A stretch of DNA of 64,000 nucleotides from contig JACKDP010000001.1 in the NCBI GenBank assembly GCA_020633435.1, positions 992,001-1,056,000 on the forward strand, written 5' to 3'. Source of the DNA: Myxococcales bacterium (GTDB lineage Bacteria; Myxococcota_A; Bradymonadia; UBA7976; UBA1532). Positions 39,811 through 47,701 of the stretch are shown here, in pieces; positions within the stretch are counted from its first letter, which is position 1, and every line of letters starts with the position of its first letter. The position numbers and the translations under genes are program-made. Under the pieces are notes generated by a model that was given only the letters and a program-made list of their open reading frames with translations, ran no database searches and was not told the origin of the DNA.

Positions 39811-41123
39811 CGGGCCTCGCCGGCCGGCGCGTCGCCGTCTGGGGGGCCGGGGTCAGCGGCGTGGCGGCCGCCAGCCTGCTCGTCGAGCTGGGGGCCGAGG
39901 CCATCCTGAGCGACGCCCGCCCGCTCGACGCCTTGCAGATCGAGGGCCTGGACGCGCGGGTGGCCGTGCATGGGGGCGGGAACGTGCTGGCCGGCGCCGA
40001 CCTGCTGGTGCCCAGCCCGGGCATCCCGCCGCGGGCCCTGCGGGGCGTCGGCGTGCCGCTCATGAGCGAGATCGAGCTGGCCGCCTCGGTGGCCCGCGGC
40101 CCCATCGTGGCCATCTCGGGCACCGACGGGAAGAGCACGACCACCGAGATGATCGGGGCCGTCGTGCGGGCGGCCGGGCGCCGCGCCGAGGTCTGCGGCA
40201 ACATCGGCGTGCCCTTCTCGGCGCGGGTGCTCGCGGCGGCGCCCGACGACGTGCTGGTGGTCGAGACCAGCGCCTTCCAGCTCTGGTCCTGCGGGCGCTT
40301 CCGGCCCCAGGTGGCGGTGATCACCAACGTCGCCGGCGACCACCTGGACTACTTCGACGAGGACGCCGCCGCCTACGCCCGGGCCAAGGCGCGGGTGCTG
40401 CCCGACCAGCAGCCCGGCGACGCGGCCATCCTGCGGGCGGAGGATCCCGTGGTGAGCGGCTTCGAGACGGCGGCCGGCGTGCGGCGCGTCCTCTTCGGGC
40501 CGTCCCCGCGGGCGGCGGGGCTGGGGCTGGCGGACGGCGTGATCACCCTGGACGGCGCGGCCCTCCTGCCGGCGGCGGCCCTCCCCCTCCCCGGCGCCCA
40601 CAACATCGCCAACGCCCAGGCCGCCCTGGCGGCCGGGCTGGCCCTGGGGCTCGACGCAGCGCCGATGGTCGCCGCCCTCCAGCGGTTCCGCGGGCTGCCC
40701 CACCGCCTCCAGCTCGTCGGCGAGCGGGCCGACGTGCGCTGGTACGACGACTCCAAGGCCACCAACCCGCACGCCTCCGCCGTGGGCCTGGCGGCCCTGC
40801 CCGGCCCCCTCGTGGTGATCACGGGCGGCTACGACAAGGGCCTGGATCTACAGCCTTTTCTCGACGCGGTGATCGGGCGGGCGCGCCACGTCATCGTCAT
40901 GGGCCCCACCGGCGCCCGGACGGCCGCGGCGCTGGCCGGCGCGGTGCCCACCACGGCGGCCGCCGACCTGCCCGCGGCCGTCGCCCTGGCCGCGGCGCTG
41001 GCGTCGCCGGGCGACCAGGTGGTGCTCTCCCCCGCGGCCTCCTCGTTCGACGCCTGGACCAGCTATGCGGCCCGCGGCGATGCCTTCCAGGCCTGTGTCC
41101 GCCAGCAGATCCTGACGCCCTGA
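39807..41123 (+). CDS. murD: UDP-N-acetylmuramoylalanine-D-glutamate ligase
   Basis: A 438-residue MurD. The N-terminal Rossmann part is VAVWGAGVSGVAAASLLVELG, the P-loop is ISGTDGKSTTTEMIGAVVR, and the metal/substrate motifs are TSAFQLWSC and VAGDHLDYF. The C-terminal domain has WYDDSKATNPHASAV, a MurD hallmark. It adds D-Glu to UDP-MurNAc-L-Ala in the cytoplasm for peptidoglycan. The GTG start overlaps the previous stop by four bases, so the pair is co-translated and shares the promoter at 38371. Confidence 0.95.
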   Translation: MTGLAGRRVAVWGAGVSGVAAASLLVELGAEAILSDARPLDALQIEGLDARVAVHGGGNVLAGADLLVPSPGIPPRALRGVGVPLMSEIELAASVARGPIVAISGTDGKSTTTEMIGAVVRAAGRRAEVCGNIGVPFSARVLAAAPDDVLVVETSAFQLWSCGRFRPQVAVITNVAGDHLDYFDEDAAAYARAKARVLPDQQPGDAAILRAEDPVVSGFETAAGVRRVLFGPSPRAAGLGLADGVITLDGAALLPAAALPLPGAHNIANAQAALAAGLALGLDAAPMVAALQRFRGLPHRLQLVGERADVRWYDDSKATNPHASAVGLAALPGPLVVITGGYDKGLDLQPFLDAVIGRARHVIVMGPTGARTAAALAGAVPTTAAADLPAAVALAAALASPGDQVVLSPAASSFDAWTSYAARGDAFQACVRQQILTP

Positions 41124-41148
41124 CGGGCGGCCCGCGGGCCGGTTCCCA

Positions 41149-41176
41149 TTGACGCCCCGGTCGAGCACGGTACGAT
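41149..41176 (+). promoter_or_regulatory. Sigma-70 type promoter of the lipoprotein/spermidine synthase pair
   Basis: TTGACG at 41149 and TACGAT at 41171 are spaced by 16 bases, 29 bases before the ATG at 41206. Confidence 0.5.
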
Positions 41177-41205
41177 GACCCGGGCTCCCACTCCTGAGGT
41201 CACCG

Positions 41206-41967
41206 ATGCGTCTGCTCCTGTCTGCTCTCGCGGTGCTGGTCTTCGTCGCCGGCTGCTCCAACAACGACGGCCCCACCGAGCGCATCGACGCCGTGGATCT
41301 GGATCGGGTGCTCGACGCGTTCGAGGCGGCCCTGAAGTCGCCCGATCCCACCCCCGCGGCCCCCGCGAGCGTGGCCGAGGCGGCCCCCGCCAGCGAGGCG
41401 GCCCCGGAGAGCCAGGGCGAGGCGGCGGCGGTGGTCGACAACGACAACGGCCAGGCGCCGTCGGGGGCCGAGCCGGCCGCCGCCGTGCCGGCCGAGGACC
41501 CGGACCGCACCAAGGCCTTCCTGGCGCGCTTCGGCACCGAGCTCAACAGCAAGCGCCTCGACGGCGACAACCAGGTGGGCGTGTACGTCCGCAACGACGG
41601 GGCCATCGAGGGCTTCCGGGACCTGAACAAGAACGGCACCAAGGACGCCGGTGAGGGCCAGCTCTTCTGGCTGGAGGTGGACAGCGAGCGCAGCCGCGTG
41701 GTCGTCTCCCAGATGATCGGCGGCGAGGCCTACCACCGCCCCTACCGCACCAGCGGCCTGGCCACCGGCCTCATCGGCGGCTACATCCTCGGCCGCATGC
41801 TCGGCCGCCAGAACAGCTTCTACAGCAGCCCGGGCCGCGCCCGGCCGCGCTTCGGCTCCATGAACATGAGCCCCCGCGGCTACCACTCCGGGGCCATGTC
41901 CAAGGCCCGCGCCTCGGCCTCCGCCCGCTCCAAGGGCGGCTCCCGCGGCTTCCGCGGCGGGAAGTGA
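41206..41967 (+). CDS. Lipoprotein of unknown function
   Basis: A 253-residue predicted lipoprotein; signal LLLSALAVLVFVAGCSN with lipobox cysteine at residue 17. A long Ala/Pro/Glu-rich linker (residues 46-98) leads to a compact domain (DGDNQVGVYVRNDGAIEGFRD) with an Asp/Asn turn (LNKNGTKDAGEGQ). A Gly-rich hydrophobic stretch (GLATGLIGGYILGRMLG) and a basic Ser/Gly tail (SARSKGGSRGFRGGK) follow. The tail recalls small proteins found with spermidine synthase operons, but I cannot assign a family. The next gene is a spermidine synthase-like one, 34 bases on. GAGGT precedes the ATG. Confidence 0.7.
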   Translation: MRLLLSALAVLVFVAGCSNNDGPTERIDAVDLDRVLDAFEAALKSPDPTPAAPASVAEAAPASEAAPESQGEAAAVVDNDNGQAPSGAEPAAAVPAEDPDRTKAFLARFGTELNSKRLDGDNQVGVYVRNDGAIEGFRDLNKNGTKDAGEGQLFWLEVDSERSRVVVSQMIGGEAYHRPYRTSGLATGLIGGYILGRMLGRQNSFYSSPGRARPRFGSMNMSPRGYHSGAMSKARASASARSKGGSRGFRGGK

Positions 41968-41972
41968 CGGCG

Positions 41973-41990
41973 GCGGCGCCCGGGCGCCGC
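41973..41990. repeat. 18-bp perfect palindrome
   Basis: GCGGCGCCC joined directly to GGGCGCCGC forms nine-base arms. It lies between the lipoprotein stop and the spermidine synthase-like ATG, 11 bases ahead of the latter. In RNA it would fold as a strong hairpin at the ribosome site; role uncertain. Confidence 0.4.
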
Positions 41991-42001
41991 GGCGGACCCC
42001 C

Positions 42002-43528
42002 ATGACCGATGAGCCTGACCTCACGCCTCGCCAGCTCGCCGTCCTGCAGGGCTCGGTGCTGGTGGTGGCCCTCTGCGGCATCGTCTACGAGCTGATCATC
42101 GCGTCGGTCAGCGCGTACCTGCTCGGCAACAGCGTCTACCAGTTCTCCATCACCATCGGCCTCTTCATGTTCGCCATGGGGGTCGGCTCGTACATCACCA
42201 AGCGCATCGGCCGGGATCTGCTGGAGCGCTTCGTGAAGGTGGAGATCGCGGTGGCCCTGGTGGGCGGCCTGTCGAGCACGCTGCTCTTCCTCGTCTTCCC
42301 CTACCGCGCCTTCTACGTGCCGGTGATGTACACCCTCATCATCGTCATCGGGACGCTGGTGGGGCTCGAGATCCCCATCCTCACGCGCCTCCTCAGCCGG
42401 GCGGGCAGCCTGCGCGACTCCATCGCCCATGTGCTGTCCCTCGACTACCTGGGCGCGCTGATCGGCTCGGTGGCGTTCCCGCTGGTGCTGCTGCCCCAGC
42501 TCGGCCTCTTCCGGGCGTCCTTCGCCATCGGCCTGCTCAACTTCGCGATCGCGCTGGCGAATGTGTGGCTCTTCGCCCGGGTGCTGCGGCGGCCTCGGCG
42601 CCTGGCGCTGCTGGCGGGCCTCGGCGCGGCGACGCTGACGGCGGGGATGCTCTACGGGACGGCGGTCACGGCGTTCGCGGAGGGCCGCCTCTTCGCCGAC
42701 ACCATCATCTATCGCGAGCAGACGCCCTACCAGCGCATCGTCGTGACGCGCAACGACGTGACGGGCAAGGTCCGCCTCTTCCTGGACGGCCACCTGCAGT
42801 TCGCGGAGCAGGACGAGCGGCGCTACCACGAGGCCCTGGTCCACCCCATCATGGGCCTGCCCGGCGACCGGTCCCGGGTGCTCATCCTGGGCGGCGGCGA
42901 TGGCATGGCGGCCCGGGAGGTCTTCGCCTGGCCAGGCGTCGAGCGCGTCGACCTGGTGGACATCGATCCGGCCATGACGACGCTGTGCCGCGACTTCGCG
43001 CCGGTGGCCCACCTCAACGAGGGGGCCCTCGAGAACCCACGCCTCACCCTCCACAACGAGGACGCCTTCACGTTCGTGCGCGAGCACACCGCCGCGTTCG
43101 ATCGCATCCTCATCGACCTGCCCGACCCGCACAACGAGGCCCTCAGCAAGCTCTACAGCGTGGAGTTCTACCGGATGGTGCGCCGGGCCCTGCGGCCCGG
43201 GGGCTGGTTCGTCACCCAGAGCACCTCGCCGTTCTTCACCCGCGACGCCTTCTGGTCCATCGCCGAGACGGTGAAGGCGGCGGGCATGGCGCCGACCAGC
43301 TACCACATCACCGTCCCCTCGTTCAGCGTCTGGGGCTTCACCCTGGCGGGCGAGGCCGGCACGCTCGCCCCCGAGCCGACCATCGCCGTGCCGACGCGCT
43401 TCATGAGCGCCGAGGTGCTGGCCGCCGCGCGGGTCTTCCCCGCCGACACCGCGCCCAGCGAGGTCGTGGTCAACTCCATCTTCGAGCCCAGCCTGTACCC
43501 CCTCTACATCAAGGGCCTGTATCGCTGA
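42002..43528 (+). CDS. Membrane-bound spermidine synthase-like aminopropyltransferase
   Basis: A 508-residue protein with about six to seven membrane helices in the first 230 residues (GSVLVVALCGIVYELIIASV, FYVPVMYTLIIVIGTLVG), fused to a spermidine synthase catalytic domain. The latter shows the decarboxylated-SAM/SAM-binding motif VLILGGGDGMAAREV, LVDIDPAM, DRILIDLPDPHN and the QSTSPFFTRDAFW end. These enzymes transfer aminopropyl groups to diamines; membrane versions may use other substrates. The ribosome site is weak and lies inside a palindrome. Downstream of a lipoprotein gene with which it likely forms an operon. Confidence 0.88.
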   Translation: MTDEPDLTPRQLAVLQGSVLVVALCGIVYELIIASVSAYLLGNSVYQFSITIGLFMFAMGVGSYITKRIGRDLLERFVKVEIAVALVGGLSSTLLFLVFPYRAFYVPVMYTLIIVIGTLVGLEIPILTRLLSRAGSLRDSIAHVLSLDYLGALIGSVAFPLVLLPQLGLFRASFAIGLLNFAIALANVWLFARVLRRPRRLALLAGLGAATLTAGMLYGTAVTAFAEGRLFADTIIYREQTPYQRIVVTRNDVTGKVRLFLDGHLQFAEQDERRYHEALVHPIMGLPGDRSRVLILGGGDGMAAREVFAWPGVERVDLVDIDPAMTTLCRDFAPVAHLNEGALENPRLTLHNEDAFTFVREHTAAFDRILIDLPDPHNEALSKLYSVEFYRMVRRALRPGGWFVTQSTSPFFTRDAFWSIAETVKAAGMAPTSYHITVPSFSVWGFTLAGEAGTLAPEPTIAVPTRFMSAEVLAAARVFPADTAPSEVVVNSIFEPSLYPLYIKGLYR

Positions 43529-43603
43529 CGCGCGCTGCCGTGCCCCCGGATGGGATTTCCGGGTATGCTGGCGGCGCACGTTGCGGGGGGATGGCGGGTG
43601 CAC

Positions 43604-45406
43604 ATGCGGTGGGTGGTGCTGCTGGCCCTGGGGGCCTCCGGTTGCATTGGCGAGTTCCCCGGGGCCCCGGGGTTTGACGCCGGGGCGGACGCCCGGGCCA
43701 TGGATCAGGGCCAGCCCGACGCGCGGGACGCCGACGCGGCGCCCCGGGATGGCGGGCCCCAGCCGGACGCGGCCCGGTCGGACGCCGCCCGGCCCGACGC
43801 CGCGCGCCCCGACGCGGCCGGACACGACGCGGCGATGCAGGACGCCGCCCCCCCCGCCGACGCGGGTGACCGCGACATGGCGCCGCCCGCCGACGCGGGC
43901 GTCCAGGACGCCGTGGTCGTGCCCGATGGCTGCGCCCCCATGGAGGAGATCTGCAACGGCCTCGACGACGACTGCAACGGCCGGGTCGACGACCTGGCGG
44001 TGCTGGCGTCGGCCTGCCAGGTGCCTGGCCGGGACTGCGTCGGGGTCCTGCGCTGCGACGTGGAGCGCCAGGCCGTCGTCTGCGAGCCGCGCCCGGGCGC
44101 CGTCGAGGCCTGCAACGGCGATGACGACGACTGCGACGGCGACATCGACGAGGGGGATCCGGGGGGCGGCGGCGCCTGCCGCCTGGGCAGCGGCATCTGC
44201 GAGGCCGCGGGCCGGCTGCGCTGCGCGGCGGGCCGCCTGGCCTGCGACGCCATGCCCGGCGCGCCCCAGGCCGAGACGTGCAACGGCCTCGACGACGACT
44301 GCAACGGCCTCGTGGACGACGCCCCTGGCGTGGGCGCGGCCTGCTCGGTCGGTGTGGGCGCCTGCGTGAACATGGGCGAGAACATCTGCCGCATGGGCAG
44401 CGCCGTCCCGGTGTGCAGCGCCTCGCCGGGGCCGGCCGCCGACGAGACGTGCAACGGCCGCGACGATGACTGCGACGGCCTGGTGGACAACGTGCCCGGC
44501 GTGGGCACGGCCTGCACCGTCGGCCAGGGCCGCTGCGCCGAGGTGGGCGTCAACACCTGCCTCGACGGCGCGCTGCGCTGCAACGCCCGCCCCGGCGTGC
44601 CCATGGCGGAGGACTGCGACGGCGCCGACAACGACTGCGACGGGCAGACGGACGAGGGCGCCACCTGCGCCGAGTACGCCCTGAGCGCCTGCCGCGGCTG
44701 GCTCGGCTGGGCCGGCGGCGGCATCGGCGCCCAGCGCCCCGTCCGCACCTGGGGCGACTGCCCGGCCGCCGCCAGCGACAACATGGGCAGCGAGCACTGC
44801 GTGGCCTCCCGCGGCGACGGGCTGTTCGGGCTGGTCACGCTGTACAACCTGGCCGACGTCCAGGGCGTCGACGCGAGCCTCGGGGCCGAGGACGCCCTCG
44901 GGCTCGCCCTGACCTGCGACGGCGGCCGCGGCGCGGTGGACGCCTGGATCCAGGGCAGCTGCCGCCTGATGCTGGCCCACCTGCCGGCCGGCCTGGACGA
45001 CGTGCTCGAGCCCGCCGACTGCCAGGACGCGGTGTCGTCCCGCGACGCCCCGGGGGCCGCCTGCGTGCACTCCGGCGGCGACGGCGCCTTCCACCCGCTC
45101 TGGCTCGGGGGCCCCACCATGGCCGGCGACGGGCTGGCCGTGGCCCTGCGCTGCGACGCCCCGGGCGAGGACGCCCGCGCGCGCGGCATCGACGGGAACG
45201 TGGGCGTGGCCCTGGCCCTGCTCAACCAGGAGCGCTGCGCCGCGGATCCCATCCTGGCGGGCAACGGCATCGGCTGCGACGGCCAGGCCCAGGGCGCCCG
45301 CTGCGTCGACTCGGCCGGGGACCGGGCGCTGCACGGCTTCCAGACGGCGGCCCCCCTCGACTGCCACAGCATCCTGGGCATCGCCCTGGTGCCGATTGCC
45401 CCCTGA
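43604..45406 (+). CDS. MopE-like lipoprotein 1 with Asp-rich repeats and a triplicated Cys domain
   Basis: A 600-residue predicted lipoprotein (VVLLALGASGCIG, lipobox ASGC). A long DAA/PDA-rich tether follows, then five MopE-type repeats (CNGLDDDCNGRVDD, CNGRDDDCDGLVDN, CDGADNDCDGQTDE). The last ~250 residues hold three repeats of a Cys-rich unit: C-x-x-W-L-G...CP...C-V-x-S-x-G-D-G-x-F...GLAL-x-C. The Asp-rich repeats probably bind calcium at the cell surface. The start ATG at 43604 is preferred; a GTG two codons earlier is possible. It begins a three-gene operon with a START-like gene and a paralogue. Confidence 0.78.
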   Translation: MRWVVLLALGASGCIGEFPGAPGFDAGADARAMDQGQPDARDADAAPRDGGPQPDAARSDAARPDAARPDAAGHDAAMQDAAPPADAGDRDMAPPADAGVQDAVVVPDGCAPMEEICNGLDDDCNGRVDDLAVLASACQVPGRDCVGVLRCDVERQAVVCEPRPGAVEACNGDDDDCDGDIDEGDPGGGGACRLGSGICEAAGRLRCAAGRLACDAMPGAPQAETCNGLDDDCNGLVDDAPGVGAACSVGVGACVNMGENICRMGSAVPVCSASPGPAADETCNGRDDDCDGLVDNVPGVGTACTVGQGRCAEVGVNTCLDGALRCNARPGVPMAEDCDGADNDCDGQTDEGATCAEYALSACRGWLGWAGGGIGAQRPVRTWGDCPAAASDNMGSEHCVASRGDGLFGLVTLYNLADVQGVDASLGAEDALGLALTCDGGRGAVDAWIQGSCRLMLAHLPAGLDDVLEPADCQDAVSSRDAPGAACVHSGGDGAFHPLWLGGPTMAGDGLAVALRCDAPGEDARARGIDGNVGVALALLNQERCAADPILAGNGIGCDGQAQGARCVDSAGDRALHGFQTAAPLDCHSILGIALVPIAP

Positions 45407-45421
45407 CCCCCGGAGGTGAGT

Positions 45422-46000
45422 GTGCGTGCTCTTCGACTGATCCCCTTGATCTGCTTCGGTATTCTGCTCCCGGCCCAGGCCGCGACCCCGGAGGAGCGGC
45501 TGGCCACGGGCGAGGTGCTCGTCCGCCCCCTCAAGCCCACCGACGGCGTCGGCGTGGCGGCGGAGGCCTTCGGCATCGTCAACGCGCCCCCGGAGAAGGT
45601 CTTCGCGGTGGTCGAGGACTGCGCCCGCTTCAAGGAGTTCATGCCGCGCACGAAGGACAGCGCGCTGCGCCGCATGGAGGGCGAGGCCCGCATCTGCTTC
45701 GTCGAGATCTCGATGCCGTTCCCGCTCTCGAACCTGTGGTCGGAGGTGCGCTCCGTCAGCAAGCCCCTGCCCGCCGGCGGCTTCGAGCGGAGCTGGACGA
45801 TGATCAAGGGCACCTACAGCCGCAACAACGGCAAGTGGACGGTGCAGCCCTGGGGCGCCGACGGCCAGCGGTCCCTCGTGACGTACCGGGTGGACGTGAA
45901 CCCCGACTCGATGGTGCCCGACGCCATCATCCGCAAGGCGCAGACCAGCAGCCTGCCGGACATGTACGAGGCGCTCCGCAAGCGGGTCGCGTCCCTGTGA
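45422..46000 (+). CDS. Secreted START/SRPBCC-like protein
   Basis: A 192-residue protein with a signal peptide (LIPLICFGILLPAQAA). The body VAAEAFGIVNAPPEKVFAVVEDCARFKEFMPRTKDS and ISMPFPLSNLWSEVRS follow the START/SRPBCC pattern of a ligand-binding cavity with polyketide/lipid-type ligands. Secreted members are likely lipid carriers in the periplasm; the ligand here is unknown. The GTG at 45422 is chosen for its GGAGG site; another GTG six bases upstream overlaps that site. It lies 15 bases after the first MopE-like gene and overlaps the second by GTGA. Confidence 0.78.
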   Translation: MRALRLIPLICFGILLPAQAATPEERLATGEVLVRPLKPTDGVGVAAEAFGIVNAPPEKVFAVVEDCARFKEFMPRTKDSALRRMEGEARICFVEISMPFPLSNLWSEVRSVSKPLPAGGFERSWTMIKGTYSRNNGKWTVQPWGADGQRSLVTYRVDVNPDSMVPDAIIRKAQTSSLPDMYEALRKRVASL

Positions 46001-47694
46001 GAGCCCTGGCAGCCCTGGCGCTCCTCACGCTGGCGGGTTGCCTGGACGACTTCCCCGCGGCGCCGGCCCTCGTGCCTGACGCCGACGCCCCCCTCGCCGA
46101 CGCCGACCAGCGGCCGCCGCCCCCGCCCCCGGGGGATGGCGCGCCAGCCGCCGACGTGGGCCCCGACGCCGCGCCGGGGATCGACGCCGGCCCCTGCCCC
46201 CCCGAGCGCTGCAACGGCCGCGACGACGACTGCGACGGCCGCGTCGACGAGCTCGAGCCCGAGCCCTGCGTGGTGGGGCGCGGCGCCTGCCAGCGGTCGG
46301 GCCGGCTGCGCTGCGTCGAGGCCGCGGTCATCTGCGACGCCCAGCCCGGCGTGCCCGCCACCGAGGCGTGCAACCGCGTCGATGACGACTGCGATGGCAC
46401 CACCGACGAGGGCTTCGTCGACGTGCCCGATCTCTGCGCCGCCGGCGTGGGCCGCTGCGAGCGGTCCGGCGACTGGATCTGCGGCGATGGCGGCGAGATC
46501 GAGTGCGTGGCCGAGGCCGGCCCGCCCCAGGACGAGGCCTGCAACGCCGCCGACGACGACTGCGACGGCGCGGTGGACGAGGGCCTGGGCCTGGGGAGCG
46601 CCTGCGTGGCGGGCCTGGGGCGCTGCACCCGCGACGGGGTGACGGCCTGCGGGCCCGACGCCGACGTGATCTGCGTCGGCGAGACCGGCGAGCCGGCCCC
46701 TGAGCGCTGCGACGGCGCGGACGAGGACTGTGATGGCGCCGTGGACGAGGACTTCCAGGTGGGGGCGGCCTGCGCCGTCGGCCGCGGGGCCTGCGAGCGG
46801 CCGGGCGTGCGGGCCTGCGGCCCCGACGGCGAGGGCGTCTGCGTGGGCGAGCCCGGGCTGCCCGTCGCCGAGCAGTGCAACGACGTGGACGACGACTGCG
46901 ACGGCGCCATCGACGAGGACGACACCTGCGCCCTCTACGTCGTCCAGCAGTGCCGCGTCTGGCTGGGCACCGCGGACGTGGGGGCCGTCCCCAACCGGCC
47001 CCAGCCCGCCTGGGATGGCTGCCCGGCCGCCGAGCGCGACTGGGACGGCGCGGTCCGCTGCACCTCCACGCGGGGCACCGGGCGCTTCTACGCCGTGCCC
47101 CTCGTCGGCGACGTGGACGACAACGACGCCCTCGGGGTCGCCTTCACCTGCGGCGGCGCCGTGCCCGCCCTCGACGCCTGGATGCAGCGGCACTGCGAGG
47201 TCTTCCTGGGCCACGCGGACGGCCTCGGCCCCGGCGCCGTGGAGGCCCTCGATCCGGCCAGCTGCGCCGGCCACGTGCCCGCCGGCTTCGCCCCCAACCC
47301 GCGCTGCGTGCGATCTCAGGGCGACGGCCTCTTCCACCCCATGTGGCTGCGCGGCGACGTCGACGAGAACGACAGCTTCGGCATCGCCCTGCGCTGCCAG
47401 GACGACGCGCGGCCCGACCGGGCGGCGGGCCTCCAGGCCAGCCTCGTCGCCCGCTTCGCCTGGCAGTTCCGCGACCGCGGCGTCGTCTTCGAGTGCTCCG
47501 CGGGGGCCTCGGCGCTGCTCGATGACACCGACGACTGGTCGGGCTGCCCCCGGGAGGGCGTCGACAACAGCGGCACGCGACGCTGCGCCAGCAGCACCGG
47601 CGACGGTCGCCTGCACGCCTTCGAGATCGGCGACCGGCACGACGTCGAGGTCTGCTCGGGCTTCGGCATCTCGCTGGATCGCCGCGCCCCCTGA
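45997..47694 (+). CDS. MopE-like lipoprotein 2 (paralogue)
   Basis: A 565-residue predicted lipoprotein (ALALLTLAGCLDD). After a Pro/Asp-rich tether it has six MopE-type repeats (CNGRDDDCDGRVDE, CNRVDDDCDGTTDE, CDGADEDCDGAVDE) and then three copies of the Cys-rich unit seen in lipoprotein 1, for example CRVWLGTADVG...GTGRFYAVPLVGDVDDND and CVRSQGDGLFHPMWLRGDVD. Its GTG start overlaps the START-like gene by four bases. Surface calcium binding is inferred. The two paralogues flank the START-like gene, so the three proteins may act together in the envelope. Confidence 0.78.
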   Translation: MRALAALALLTLAGCLDDFPAAPALVPDADAPLADADQRPPPPPPGDGAPAADVGPDAAPGIDAGPCPPERCNGRDDDCDGRVDELEPEPCVVGRGACQRSGRLRCVEAAVICDAQPGVPATEACNRVDDDCDGTTDEGFVDVPDLCAAGVGRCERSGDWICGDGGEIECVAEAGPPQDEACNAADDDCDGAVDEGLGLGSACVAGLGRCTRDGVTACGPDADVICVGETGEPAPERCDGADEDCDGAVDEDFQVGAACAVGRGACERPGVRACGPDGEGVCVGEPGLPVAEQCNDVDDDCDGAIDEDDTCALYVVQQCRVWLGTADVGAVPNRPQPAWDGCPAAERDWDGAVRCTSTRGTGRFYAVPLVGDVDDNDALGVAFTCGGAVPALDAWMQRHCEVFLGHADGLGPGAVEALDPASCAGHVPAGFAPNPRCVRSQGDGLFHPMWLRGDVDENDSFGIALRCQDDARPDRAAGLQASLVARFAWQFRDRGVVFECSAGASALLDDTDDWSGCPREGVDNSGTRRCASSTGDGRLHAFEIGDRHDVEVCSGFGISLDRRAP

Positions 47695-47701
47695 CGTGGG
47701 C

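Noticed and set aside
41771..45367. Reverse frame of about 1200 codons antisense to the spermidine synthase-like and MopE-like genes
   Set aside because: No start context or domains; both forward genes are well supported.
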